NCBI RefSeq assembly: GCF_026651855.1 | Contig: NZ_CP093280.1 | Location: 3,946,001-4,010,000, forward strand | From: Pseudomonas silvicola | Lineage (GTDB): Bacteria; Pseudomonadota; Gammaproteobacteria; Pseudomonadales; Pseudomonadaceae | Direction of reading: 5' to 3' | DNA length: 64,000 bases | Shown: positions 56,556-64,000 of the stretch, in pieces | Layout: every line of letters starts with the position of its first letter | How positions within the stretch are numbered: position 1 is the first letter of the stretch | Translations under genes and position numbers: made by a program | The notes under the pieces: model-generated | Told to the model about the DNA's origin: nothing | What the model saw: only the letters and a program-made list of their open reading frames with translations | Databases searched by the model: none

Positions 56556-57301
56556 ACCGCACCGCGCTCTACCTGGGCTGCGCGGGCTGGAAGCTTGGCC
56601 GCGAATACTGGCCGGAATTCGCCAGCGTTGGCACCCACCTGGCGCGCTACGCCTCGCGCCTGAATGCCGTCGAGATCAATAGTGCGTTCTACCGCCCGCA
56701 TCGCCCCGCCACCTATGCCCGCTGGGCGGCCAGCGTGGGGGAGGCGTTTCGCTTTTCGGTGAAAATGCCCAAGGCCATCACCCACGAACAGCGCCTGCAA
56801 GACGTGTCGATGCTGCTGGAAGGGTTTCTTTGCCAATGCTCGGCACTGGGGGACCGGCTCGGTTGCCTGTTGGTGCAGTTGCCACCCTCCCTGGCATTCG
56901 ATGCGGGCGTGGCGCAGGCGTTTTTCCAGACCCTGCGGGCGCAGTACTCAGGGGATGTGGTGGTCGAGCCACGGCACGAGTCCTGGGTTGAGGCTCACGA
57001 TTTACTGGTAGCGCATCGGATCGCCCAGGCGGCGGTCGACCCCTCACGAATCAGCAGCGATAGCCTGCCGGGCGGGTGGCAGGGTCTGCGCTACTGGCGC
57101 CTGCACGGCGCGCCGCGCATTTATTACAGCGCCTATGGGGACGAATGGCTTGAGCGCCTGGCCCGGGAAATCGAAGCGACCCTCGCCGATGGCGTACCCA
57201 CGTGGTGCATCTTCGACAACACCGCGCGGGATGCGGCCGTGGGCAATGCAGTGTTCACGGGGCGGTTGCTGGGTGTCGGCGGCAGCGCTGCCAACGGGTA
57301 G
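56552..57301 (+). CDS. DUF72 family protein
   Basis: A 249-residue TIM-barrel-like DUF72 protein. Hallmarks are the opening LYLGCAGWKLG, AVEINSAFYR near residue 40, FRFSVKMPKAITH, VEPRHESW, and CIFDNTA near the end. The start is TTG at 56552, overlapping the stop of the HhH gene. Its own stop codon (TAG) is formed by the first bases of a REP element, so the C-terminal tail was set by repeat insertion. The function of DUF72 is unknown; DNA-repair association has been proposed from neighbourhoods like this. Confidence 0.88.
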   Translation: MNRTALYLGCAGWKLGREYWPEFASVGTHLARYASRLNAVEINSAFYRPHRPATYARWAASVGEAFRFSVKMPKAITHEQRLQDVSMLLEGFLCQCSALGDRLGCLLVQLPPSLAFDAGVAQAFFQTLRAQYSGDVVVEPRHESWVEAHDLLVAHRIAQAAVDPSRISSDSLPGGWQGLRYWRLHGAPRIYYSAYGDEWLERLAREIEATLADGVPTWCIFDNTARDAAVGNAVFTGRLLGVGGSAANG

Positions 57302-57386
57302 GACCGGGCGCCAGCTCGGGAAGTGGGCGGCGCGGTGTATCGTGCAGACCGCGGGCTGGCTTTCCCGAGCTTCGACCGCTCCTACC
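57295..57386. repeat. REP pair between convergent genes
   Basis: Two facing REP elements (about 57298-57326 and 57358-57386). The left one supplies the DUF72 stop codon and the right one abuts the end of the MFS gene. Confidence 0.8.
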
Positions 57387-58764
57387 GCGAGCGGTCGCCG
57401 CCACTGGCTGGCGGTAGGCCTTTGAAGGCAGCCATTGCAGCGAGCAGCAACGCCGCCACCGCCACGAACAGTGCCTCGCGCAGGCCCGGCATGAATGCCT
57501 GGGGCCCCGGCCCCCTGACCAGAAAACCGAACCACGCCACACCGACGATGCCGCCTACCTGCCGCGCCGCGTTGAGCAACCCCGATGCCGTCCCTGCAAG
57601 CGCCGAGGGCACCGACATCAGGGTGGCGCTGGTGATGGTGGGGATGGTCAGGGCGATGCCGCTGCCAGAAAGCAGCATCGGGGCGATCAGCCAGCCGAAG
57701 CCGGGCATCGTCAGGGCAGGTACCATCAGCAGGTAACCGACTGCCGAGATCAGCAGGCCAGCACTGGCCAGTGAGCGCCGGCCGACCCGCCTTGCCAGCC
57801 TGCTGGCGAGGATGTTCATGACCATCAGCACGGCCATCATGGGCAGAAACGCGAGCCCGGTCTGCTCGGGGGTGAACTGTTCGATCCCTTGGAAATACAG
57901 GCTCAGGGTGAAGACCATGCCGTAGAACACCAGGTTCGCGACCAGGCCGATGAGGCTGGCGCTGCGCAACGCTGGGTCGTGGAACAGGCCCAGGGGCAGC
58001 ATCGGCTGAGCCGCGCGCGATTGCCGCCATACGAACAGCATCGTCAGCACCAGGCTTGCGGCCAACGCCCCCAGAATCATGGGGTTGCACCAACCCCACT
58101 GACTTGCCTGGGTCAGGGCAAAGGTGAAGCTGGCCAGGGTCAGTACCGCGGCGAGTTGCCCGGGTATATCAAGGCTGCGCTCGGGCTGCGCCGGCGAGCT
58201 GGGGGCATGGTGCGCGGTCAGCCACAGGCCGATCAACCCGACCGGCATGTTGATGAAGAACAGGCTGCGCCAGCCGAACGCGGCGATCAGCAGCCCGCCC
58301 ACCACCGGCCCCGCGGCCAGCGCGATGCCACCGCCGGCCCCCCACCAGCCCACGGCGCGGCTACGGGCGTGGTCGTCGACGAATGCTTGTTGCAGCAGTG
58401 ACAGTGAGGTAGGTACCAGCAAGGCAGCGCCTACCCCCTGGGCCAGCCGCCAACCGATCAAAGCACCCAGGCTGGGGGACAGGCCGCAGCCCAGCGACGC
58501 CAGCGAGAACACGCCAAAGCCCAGCATGAACACACGCTTGGCCCCCAGCCGGTCACCCAGGGTACCGGCCATCAAGAGCAGCGAGGCGAACACCAGGGCG
58601 TAGGCATTCACCACCCATTGAAGCGCGGTGATATCGGCATCCAGCCCTTCGTGCAAGGACTGCAACGCCACGTTGACCACGCTGACGTCCATGAGCACCA
58701 CGAAAAAGCCCAGGCACGTGGCGAACTGCACAGAGCGTGAAGTGGGGCGAGTGAGCGCTTGCAT
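57382..58764 (-). CDS. MFS transporter, DHA2 family
   Basis: A 460-residue drug-exporter-type MFS protein with about 14 membrane segments. Motif A is GTLGDRLGAKR; segment 1 has MDVSVVNVALQSL, the DHA2 signature. The ATG at 58764 follows an excellent AGGAGGT site 6 bases upstream. It is divergent from a LysR gene, the usual layout for a regulated efflux pump. Confidence 0.9.
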   Translation of the reverse strand: MQALTRPTSRSVQFATCLGFFVVLMDVSVVNVALQSLHEGLDADITALQWVVNAYALVFASLLLMAGTLGDRLGAKRVFMLGFGVFSLASLGCGLSPSLGALIGWRLAQGVGAALLVPTSLSLLQQAFVDDHARSRAVGWWGAGGGIALAAGPVVGGLLIAAFGWRSLFFINMPVGLIGLWLTAHHAPSSPAQPERSLDIPGQLAAVLTLASFTFALTQASQWGWCNPMILGALAASLVLTMLFVWRQSRAAQPMLPLGLFHDPALRSASLIGLVANLVFYGMVFTLSLYFQGIEQFTPEQTGLAFLPMMAVLMVMNILASRLARRVGRRSLASAGLLISAVGYLLMVPALTMPGFGWLIAPMLLSGSGIALTIPTITSATLMSVPSALAGTASGLLNAARQVGGIVGVAWFGFLVRGPGPQAFMPGLREALFVAVAALLLAAMAAFKGLPPASGGDRSR

Positions 58765-58795
58765 CGGTTGACCTCCTGGTTGAGCCACTTAAGCT

Positions 58796-58812
58796 ACAGG
58801 GGTACCTTCTGT
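58796..58812. promoter_or_regulatory. Candidate LysR site in the MFS-LysR intergenic region
   Basis: The imperfect palindrome ACAG-N9-CTGT, centred on GGTACC, in the 94-bp divergent intergenic region. Confidence 0.4.
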
Positions 58813-58858
58813 GCGAAAATTCCGTAAAAGTGCACGGCAAACTGGAGAAAACGCACCG

Positions 58859-59725
58859 ATGTTCGAATGGGAAAACCTTCGTTTTTTCCTGGCCGTTGCC
58901 CAGGCCGGCACGTTATCGGGCGCCGCGCGGGCGTTGAACGTCGACCACGCCACGGTCAGCCGGCGCCTCAATGCCCTGGAAACGCAATTGCAGGTGCGCC
59001 TGGTCGACCGGTTGCCCCGGGCCTGCCAACTGACCGGGGTGGGCGAACAGGTGTTCAAACTGGCCACCCAGATGGAGGCCAGTGCCTTCGCGGTACAACG
59101 TGCAGTGCGCGCCGAGCACTCGCCCACTGCCGGCCACGTGACCGTCAGTGCCCCACCGGTGCTGGCCAGCAACTTTCTGGCGGGCACACTGGGGGCGTTC
59201 CGTCAGCGCTATCCCCAGGTGCAACTGTCCCTCGCCGGGCAAACCCAGAGTGTGTCGTTGGGCCGCCGCGAAGCTGACATCGCCATTCGGCTTTACCGGC
59301 CAACCGAGCCGGACAGTGTCATCCGCAAGGTGGGCAGCATGCCCTTTGCCCTGTACGCCAGCCTCGACTATGAACACCTGGAGGCGTCGGTACGCTGGGC
59401 ATTCATCGCCTACGAGAGCCAATGGGCCGACCGCGCGCATCAGAAATGGCTGCTCGGCGTGGCGGCGGGACGGCCCATCGCGTGTGGTGTCAGCGATATC
59501 ACCACCCAGCACGCCGCGGCGCGGGCAGGCGTCGGCGTGGCTGGTCTGCCGACGTTCATCGGCGACAACGACCCCCGGTTGCGGCGGCTGGCCTGGGACG
59601 GCGAAGGGTTTTGCCCGGATATCTGGCTGGTGGTGCACGAGGACTTGCGGCACTCGGCGCTGTTGCGCGCCGTGATGGATTTTTTGGTAGAGGTGTTTGG
59701 CCAGCGGTTTGATGCACAGCCGTGA
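58859..59725 (+). CDS. LysR-family transcriptional regulator
   Basis: A 288-residue LysR protein with helix-turn-helix LSGAARALNVDHATVSRRLNALE (quoted as two overlapping short motifs LSGAARALNV and DHATVSRRLNALE) and a complete effector domain. The ATG at 58859 follows GGAGA. It is divergent from the DHA2 pump gene and probably controls it. Confidence 0.9.
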   Translation: MFEWENLRFFLAVAQAGTLSGAARALNVDHATVSRRLNALETQLQVRLVDRLPRACQLTGVGEQVFKLATQMEASAFAVQRAVRAEHSPTAGHVTVSAPPVLASNFLAGTLGAFRQRYPQVQLSLAGQTQSVSLGRREADIAIRLYRPTEPDSVIRKVGSMPFALYASLDYEHLEASVRWAFIAYESQWADRAHQKWLLGVAAGRPIACGVSDITTQHAAARAGVGVAGLPTFIGDNDPRLRRLAWDGEGFCPDIWLVVHEDLRHSALLRAVMDFLVEVFGQRFDAQP

Positions 59726-59872
59726 GGGTAGTGGCCGGTGCACAGCACCGACCGGCGGCTTCAGCTTTGCCGAAGCCTGGCCGATACCCTCATGTCCCGC
59801 ACAAAAACACCAGACCTGCCACGGACATGGGCACGAACACCCCCCTGGTATTGTCCCATTGCGACCCAACCC

Positions 59873-61105
59873 ATGATCCGGTGCCGCATGCCTGTTCCCG
59901 CTCCCGACAGCTCCAGCCCCGACGACCCTCACATGCTGGCGGAGGTCGAGCTGACCATCGCCGCCGGGGTGCGCACTTTGCGTTTCAGCCGTGAATTGGA
60001 GCAGCGTTACCAGCGCGACACCCTCAAGCAGCGTCTGAAGTTCATCACGACTGTCGGTATCGGCGGCGCGCTGGTCTACAACCTGTTCCTGCTCAGCGAC
60101 TGGCTGACCCTGAACGACAAGTTCGCCTGGGTGGCGGCAGGGCGCTTGTGCCTGATAACACCGATGTTCATCGCCTTGCTGTATTTCGGTCAGCGCCTGA
60201 CCCAGCGCTGGGCGGTGGAAGTGGTGGCGGCGACCGGCACGGTGGTGTCGTCGCTGATGCCGCTGGTGGTGATGATCTACAGTGACAGCCCCTACCGGTT
60301 GCACTACCAGCTGGGAATGCTGCTGATCATGGTGTACTGCACCATGATCCAGCAGTTGCCCACGCGTTTCGCCTCGGTGGCCATGTTGTGCATGCTGGGG
60401 ATTCAACTGGCGACCACCTACCTCGCCGATTTTGCCGACATCCGGATCTGGCGGGCCAACGCGTTGCTGTTTGTGTCCACGGTGGCGCTGTTGCTGATGG
60501 GCTCCTACTTTCTGGAGCGCGGCAGCCGGCTGAGTTATCTGTTCGCCTTGCGCGGGCGTTTGCTGCAGGTGCAATTGATGGCCCTGGCGCGCACCGATGC
60601 GTTGACCCAGTTGTTCAACCGCCGCTATCAGGGCGAGGTGATGAACTCCATATGGGCGGCCGCGGCGAATGCGCCGGCCAGCGTGGCGGTGATTCTGCTG
60701 GATATCGACCACTTCAAGGCCTACAACGACAACTATGGCCACCTGCAGGGCGACGCGTGCCTCAAGCAGGTGAGCCACGCCGTGCAGCGCACGGCGCAAG
60801 CGCATGGTGCCCTGGCGTTTCGCTTTGGCGGCGAGGAAATATTGGTGGTGCAGGTGGATGCCGATGCGGCCCAGGCCAGGGAGTTGGCCGAGGCTTTCCG
60901 CGGCGCGGTGGCGTCGCTGGGGGTTCCCCACCCGGTGCTGGGCGAAGGGGCGCGGGTGACGATCAGCCTGGGCATCGCGGCGGCGATGGCGCCGCGGGTT
61001 ACCGCCAATACCCTGATCGCTTTGGCCGACAGCGCCCTGTATGACGCCAAACGCGCCGGGCGCGACTGCCTGCGCTGTGCACGGCCCGAAGCCGTGCACG
61101 GCTGA
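59873..61105 (+). CDS. Membrane-bound diguanylate cyclase (GGEEI)
   Basis: About 410 residues. Six membrane segments lie in the middle of the protein and a GGDEF domain at the C-terminus, with active-site loop GGEEI (FRFGGEEILVV) and the metal-binding LLDIDHFKAYND. No RxxD I-site lies upstream of the loop. The start is uncertain: ATGs at 59873, 59888 and 59933 are possible and none has a good Shine-Dalgarno. Confidence 0.88.
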   Translation: MIRCRMPVPAPDSSSPDDPHMLAEVELTIAAGVRTLRFSRELEQRYQRDTLKQRLKFITTVGIGGALVYNLFLLSDWLTLNDKFAWVAAGRLCLITPMFIALLYFGQRLTQRWAVEVVAATGTVVSSLMPLVVMIYSDSPYRLHYQLGMLLIMVYCTMIQQLPTRFASVAMLCMLGIQLATTYLADFADIRIWRANALLFVSTVALLLMGSYFLERGSRLSYLFALRGRLLQVQLMALARTDALTQLFNRRYQGEVMNSIWAAAANAPASVAVILLDIDHFKAYNDNYGHLQGDACLKQVSHAVQRTAQAHGALAFRFGGEEILVVQVDADAAQARELAEAFRGAVASLGVPHPVLGEGARVTISLGIAAAMAPRVTANTLIALADSALYDAKRAGRDCLRCARPEAVHG

Positions 61106-61132
61106 TGTGGGCGGGCTGCCCGAAGCCCGCTC

Positions 61133-62236
61133 TCACGGTGCAAGCCGGACCATCTGCCCATGCTGCAATACCGTGAAGGCGTTTTCGGGCAAGCCCGCCG
61201 CCTGGGCCGCTTCATGCAACTTCTTCGGCGGTTCATCCAGTGGCTCGTCGGTCAGTTCGAACGTGCCCCAGTGAATGCCCACGGCTTTTTTCGCACCCAC
61301 GTCCTGGAAGATTTTCACCGCCTGTTCGGGATCGACGTGCTGCGGGCCCATGAACCAGCGGGGCGCGTAGGCGCCTACCGGAATCAATGCCAGGTCGAAG
61401 CCGCCAAAGGCGGCGCCAATGCGCCGTGAGTCGCTGGAGTAACCGGTATCGCCGGCAAAGTAGAACGAGTAGGGCCGCGCGGCGCCGGGCACGGTTTTGA
61501 CTGCCCAGCCGCCCCACAGGGTTTCATTGCGGTCGGTGTAGCTGCGGGCGGACCAGTGGGTAGCCGGCACGAACCAGAAGTCCAGGCCGGCGACCCGGGT
61601 GTGGTCGCTCCAGTCCAGCTCCTCGGCGTTGTCGATGCCCTTGCCGGCTAGCCAGGCCTTGATGCCCAAGGGCACCAGGAAGCGCGGCGGCCCACCCGGC
61701 TGAGCATTCAGGGCCTGGACGCTGGCGGTGTCGAGGTGGTCGTAGTGGCTGTGGGAAATCAGCACCACGTCGATGCGGGGCAACTCGTTCAGGGCCAGCC
61801 CCGGTGGCGTCCGCCGTTTGGGGCCGGCGAAGGTGAAAGGCGATGCGCGTTCGGAGAACACCGGATCGGTCAGCACATTTACCCCGTTCACCTGCACCAG
61901 CGCCGTCGAGTGGCCGACCCAGGTCAGGGTGTCGGTACTGCGGTTGGCTTTCAGCCAGGCCACATCCGGGTGGGCCATGGGGAAGGCGTAGCCGTTTTCC
62001 GGGGGCGGTGGCAGGTGATGGATAAAGGCGTTCCAGCGCCATTTCCACACGGAACCGTGCTGCAGCGGGCCGTCGTTGTTCTCATAGCCATCAGCGGTTC
62101 GCGGTGCGGGGTGGATACCACTGGCGGCCAGTCGTTCGGGGGAGGGGCTGAGCGGTGCGTCACTGGCGCCACTGGCGCAAGTGGCGGCGCAGCACAGGGA
62201 AAAGCTCCACAGCAGGGGCAGGCCAAGTCGGGGCAC
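61133..62236 (-). CDS. Exported metallo-beta-lactamase-fold hydrolase (UlaG/NAPE-PLD-like)
   Basis: A 367-residue protein with a signal peptide (about 1-24) and an MBL domain. The zinc motif SHSHYDHLD gives His162, His164, Asp166 and His167; later ligands lie in ATHWS and the AGDTGYS Asp, and IHWGTF ends the domain. The TLTWVGHSTALVQVNGVNVLTDPVF region is cited as short motifs WVGHST and TDPVF. It resembles lactonase/phosphodiesterase MBL proteins; the substrate is unknown. Confidence 0.9.
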   Translation of the reverse strand: MPRLGLPLLWSFSLCCAATCASGASDAPLSPSPERLAASGIHPAPRTADGYENNDGPLQHGSVWKWRWNAFIHHLPPPPENGYAFPMAHPDVAWLKANRSTDTLTWVGHSTALVQVNGVNVLTDPVFSERASPFTFAGPKRRTPPGLALNELPRIDVVLISHSHYDHLDTASVQALNAQPGGPPRFLVPLGIKAWLAGKGIDNAEELDWSDHTRVAGLDFWFVPATHWSARSYTDRNETLWGGWAVKTVPGAARPYSFYFAGDTGYSSDSRRIGAAFGGFDLALIPVGAYAPRWFMGPQHVDPEQAVKIFQDVGAKKAVGIHWGTFELTDEPLDEPPKKLHEAAQAAGLPENAFTVLQHGQMVRLAP

Positions 62237-62349
62237 GGGATCATCCTTCTGGCGGCATCAGGAAGGCGCCTGCACGGCGCCCGTTCCCAGTGTAGAGCCC
62301 TGGCGCGCCCCTGCGTTCCCTGCGGGGCGCGGCATTCAGCGCGCGGCGT

Positions 62350-63387
62350 CTAGAGGGTGAAGCCGAACAGGCTGAAGTGCTGGTGCGGGAAGCGTACGCG
62401 CACCGGCAACGAGTCGATCCGCCATTCGCTGGCCAACGGTGCGGTGAAGCGCGCCGGTACCATCAGGCCCCGTGCAGGGCTGCTGAACGGCTTGCGCAAA
62501 TCACTGGGCAGCGGGTTGGCGCTTTCTGCCGGGTTGATGACCTGCGCACCCACCCACTGACCATTGGGCAGGCGCACGTCCAGGGGCGACCCCGGGGTAG
62601 CATGCTCCACATCCTTGGGGTCCAGGTAGACCCACAACTGCGCCGGGCCACTGCGCTCCAGGCGCATCAGCAAGGTGCCGGGGCCGACGTTTTCACCGGG
62701 TGCGGTGATGACTTCCGCCACACGCCCACGCTCGCTGGCCTCCACGTTCATGCGCGCCAGTTGCTGGCCCAGCCACTGGCGTTCCCGCTGCTGCTGTTGC
62801 TCATAGCGCTGGTTCTCGGTACTGCCGCCAGTGCTCATGCTACGCTCGAATGCCAGCAGTTCAGCCTCGCGGCTGTCAAGGGCGTTCTGGGCCTCCAGCA
62901 ATTCGCCGCGGGTGGCGGCGCCTTGCTGGACCAGCCTGCGGGTATCGCTGACCCGTTGCGCGGCACGGTTGACCAGGCTTTGCAGCACCGAGCGGCTGTG
63001 GGCACCCAGGTCGGCGCTGGTGCCCAAGGTGGCCGTGCTGTCGGCTTGCAGCAAGGTCAGGCGCAGGCGCCATTCGGGGTTGTCCAGGTCCACCAGCGGC
63101 GTGCCAGCCTCCACATGGTCACCGGCCTGCACGCGCAGGGCGCGGACCTCGCCCGGTTGCAACGCGCGCACGTCCAGGGTGGGCAGGCGCACCAGGGCCG
63201 GGGCCTCGATGCGCAACAGGTCCAGACCGTAGCGGCCCGCCAGCCACAGGGCTGGCAGCAGGATCAGGAACAGGATCAGGTACCAGCGCAGGCGGAACGC
63301 CAGGCGTTTGCCGGGTGCGTACAGCACCTGCATGCCATTGTCCTGGGTGGGGTGCTGCTCTTTGGGGCTGTTGAATCGAATCTTCAT
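62350..63387 (-). CDS. HlyD-like membrane-fusion protein
   Basis: A 345-residue protein with a single N-terminal membrane segment (about 34-53), a split biotinyl/lipoyl-like domain (EVRALRVQAGDHVEAGTPLVDLD in family style; key residues GDHVEAGTPL), a coiled-coil (about 105-215, Gln/Arg-rich) and a C-terminal beta-barrel part. Such proteins bridge the inner membrane to outer-membrane export or polysaccharide machinery. It overlaps the upstream partial gene by ATGA, so it belongs to an operon that starts beyond the right edge. Confidence 0.87.
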   Translation of the reverse strand: MKIRFNSPKEQHPTQDNGMQVLYAPGKRLAFRLRWYLILFLILLPALWLAGRYGLDLLRIEAPALVRLPTLDVRALQPGEVRALRVQAGDHVEAGTPLVDLDNPEWRLRLTLLQADSTATLGTSADLGAHSRSVLQSLVNRAAQRVSDTRRLVQQGAATRGELLEAQNALDSREAELLAFERSMSTGGSTENQRYEQQQQRERQWLGQQLARMNVEASERGRVAEVITAPGENVGPGTLLMRLERSGPAQLWVYLDPKDVEHATPGSPLDVRLPNGQWVGAQVINPAESANPLPSDLRKPFSSPARGLMVPARFTAPLASEWRIDSLPVRVRFPHQHFSLFGFTL

Positions 63388-64000
63388 GGGGCGCTCGGGT
63401 AGTCAGTCCAGGATTGCCAGTCGACGCCAGTCAGGCCGGCGGGCTGCAGGGCCTGTTGCCAGCGTGCGGCCTGAGCCTGCAATTGCTGGGCGTTGGCGTC
63501 AGCCCAGCTGAGGTCGGCAGGCTGGTCGGGTTCCACGCTCTGGGCCAGGCGCAGGTGCAGCGCCGGCCACTGGTGGGCGATGGCCAGGGCCTTGGTGGTA
63601 CTGGCCTGGGGGTTGCGGGTATAGATCATCAGGCTCACCTCGCTCACCCCCAGGTGCTGGAGTTCGCAGGGCACGCACGGGGTGCGCTGGGCCTGTTCGC
63701 TGAACCAGCGTGGGTGGCTGGACAGGCTCACGTGCCAGGGGCTGGCGGCCTTGGCTTCGCGCAAGGTGTCGAGCCACTGACGCAGGCGCTGGTCCGGCAC
63801 CGGCCAGCCCAGTTGTTCGACTTCCAGGTCCAGGTGCAGGCCGTCGAAGGGCAGGGGGCCCAGGCGCTGGATCAGGGCAATCAACTGGTGCCGCTGGCCG
63901 GGTTTGATCCAGGTCGCGTCGCCCAGCAGCAGGTTGACCTGCAGGCCCTGGGCGTGGGCGCGGCGTAGCAGATTGATGAGCGACGCCTGAGTATGGGCCA
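63384..64000 (-). CDS. Partial CDS, hypothetical (possible TIM-barrel glycosidase-like protein)
   Basis: The frame is open to the window edge, so the N-terminus is missing; 204 complete codons before the stop are visible. The sequence has strand-helix alternation, with acidic residues after strands (FDGLHLDLEVEQLGWP) and SLMIYTRNPQ, reminiscent of a TIM barrel. It is coupled to the HlyD-like gene by ATGA overlap, which suggests a role in the same export or exopolysaccharide system. No family name can be supported. Confidence 0.6.
   Translation of the reverse strand, partial: AHTQASLINLLRRAHAQGLQVNLLLGDATWIKPGQRHQLIALIQRLGPLPFDGLHLDLEVEQLGWPVPDQRLRQWLDTLREAKAASPWHVSLSSHPRWFSEQAQRTPCVPCELQHLGVSEVSLMIYTRNPQASTTKALAIAHQWPALHLRLAQSVEPDQPADLSWADANAQQLQAQAARWQQALQPAGLTGVDWQSWTDYPSAP

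Noticed and set aside
58913-61099. 728-codon minus-strand frame across the LysR and diguanylate cyclase genes
   Set aside because: Antisense shadow covering two real genes on the other strand; Gln/His/Gly-rich, no domain.

Overview
The window is about 64 kb of GC-rich, gene-dense chromosomal DNA from a Pseudomonas-type gammaproteobacterium. Signs of this are an OprD-family porin, an Ech/Vdh/Fcs hydroxycinnamate cluster very like that of P. fluorescens AN103, a DUF2986 protein, a YbiT-type ABC-F ATPase, many LysR and AraC regulators, and dispersed REP palindromes of one lineage-specific type. I cannot name the species from sequence alone. No rRNA, tRNA, CRISPR array, phage or intact insertion sequence was seen.

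Layout. 0-15 kb holds housekeeping and accessory genes: a YjbR protein, a LysR/azoreductase divergent pair, an alpha/beta hydrolase, MFS transporter, YbiT ABC-F, an AT-richer acyltransferase, SDR plus AraC, SRAP/YedK, DUF2252, a YghA-like SDR and a GT2 glycosyltransferase. 15-20 kb holds a leftward group of aminotransferase, DHA2 exporter and OprD porin. 20.5-31.5 kb is the most interesting region: a Nac-like LysR regulator, then a split biotin-dependent carboxylase/hydrolase set (AccB-like, AccC-like, PxpB, PxpC, a second carrier-like protein lacking the biotin lysine, PxpA), a YdfG-like SDR and a polar amino-acid ABC importer. Two promoters in this region carry the same LysR-type palindrome at exactly the same distance from the same -35 and -10 boxes. 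Two separate tandem duplications (674 bp and 699 bp) have produced chimeric genes here.

32-46 kb holds a periplasmic aldose epimerase, cupin, MgtC protein, diguanylate cyclase, LysR/SDR pair, AraC, an autotransporter whose passenger is a tyrosine-phosphatase-like domain, topoisomerase IB and a BvgA/BvgS-type two-component system. 46.6-53.1 kb is a hydroxycinnamate (ferulate/p-coumarate) module: MFS uptake, ech, vdh, fcs and a MarR regulator. A shared dyad lies at the three relevant promoters and a Crc/Hfq-like A-rich motif lies at all four translation starts. 53-64 kb holds small conserved proteins, a PACE efflux protein, HhH and DUF72 proteins, a DHA2/LysR divergent pair, a second diguanylate cyclase, a metallo-beta-lactamase-fold hydrolase, and the 3' part of an operon with a HlyD-like membrane-fusion protein that runs off the right edge.

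How the genes work together. The 20.5-31.5 kb locus is best read as uptake (ABC importer) plus ATP- and biotin-dependent ring opening of a cyclic amide such as 5-oxoproline or a related lactam, under one LysR regulator; the substrate is inferred. The 46.6-53.1 kb locus imports hydroxycinnamates, activates them to CoA thioesters (Fcs), removes a two-carbon unit (Ech) and oxidises the aromatic aldehyde (Vdh).
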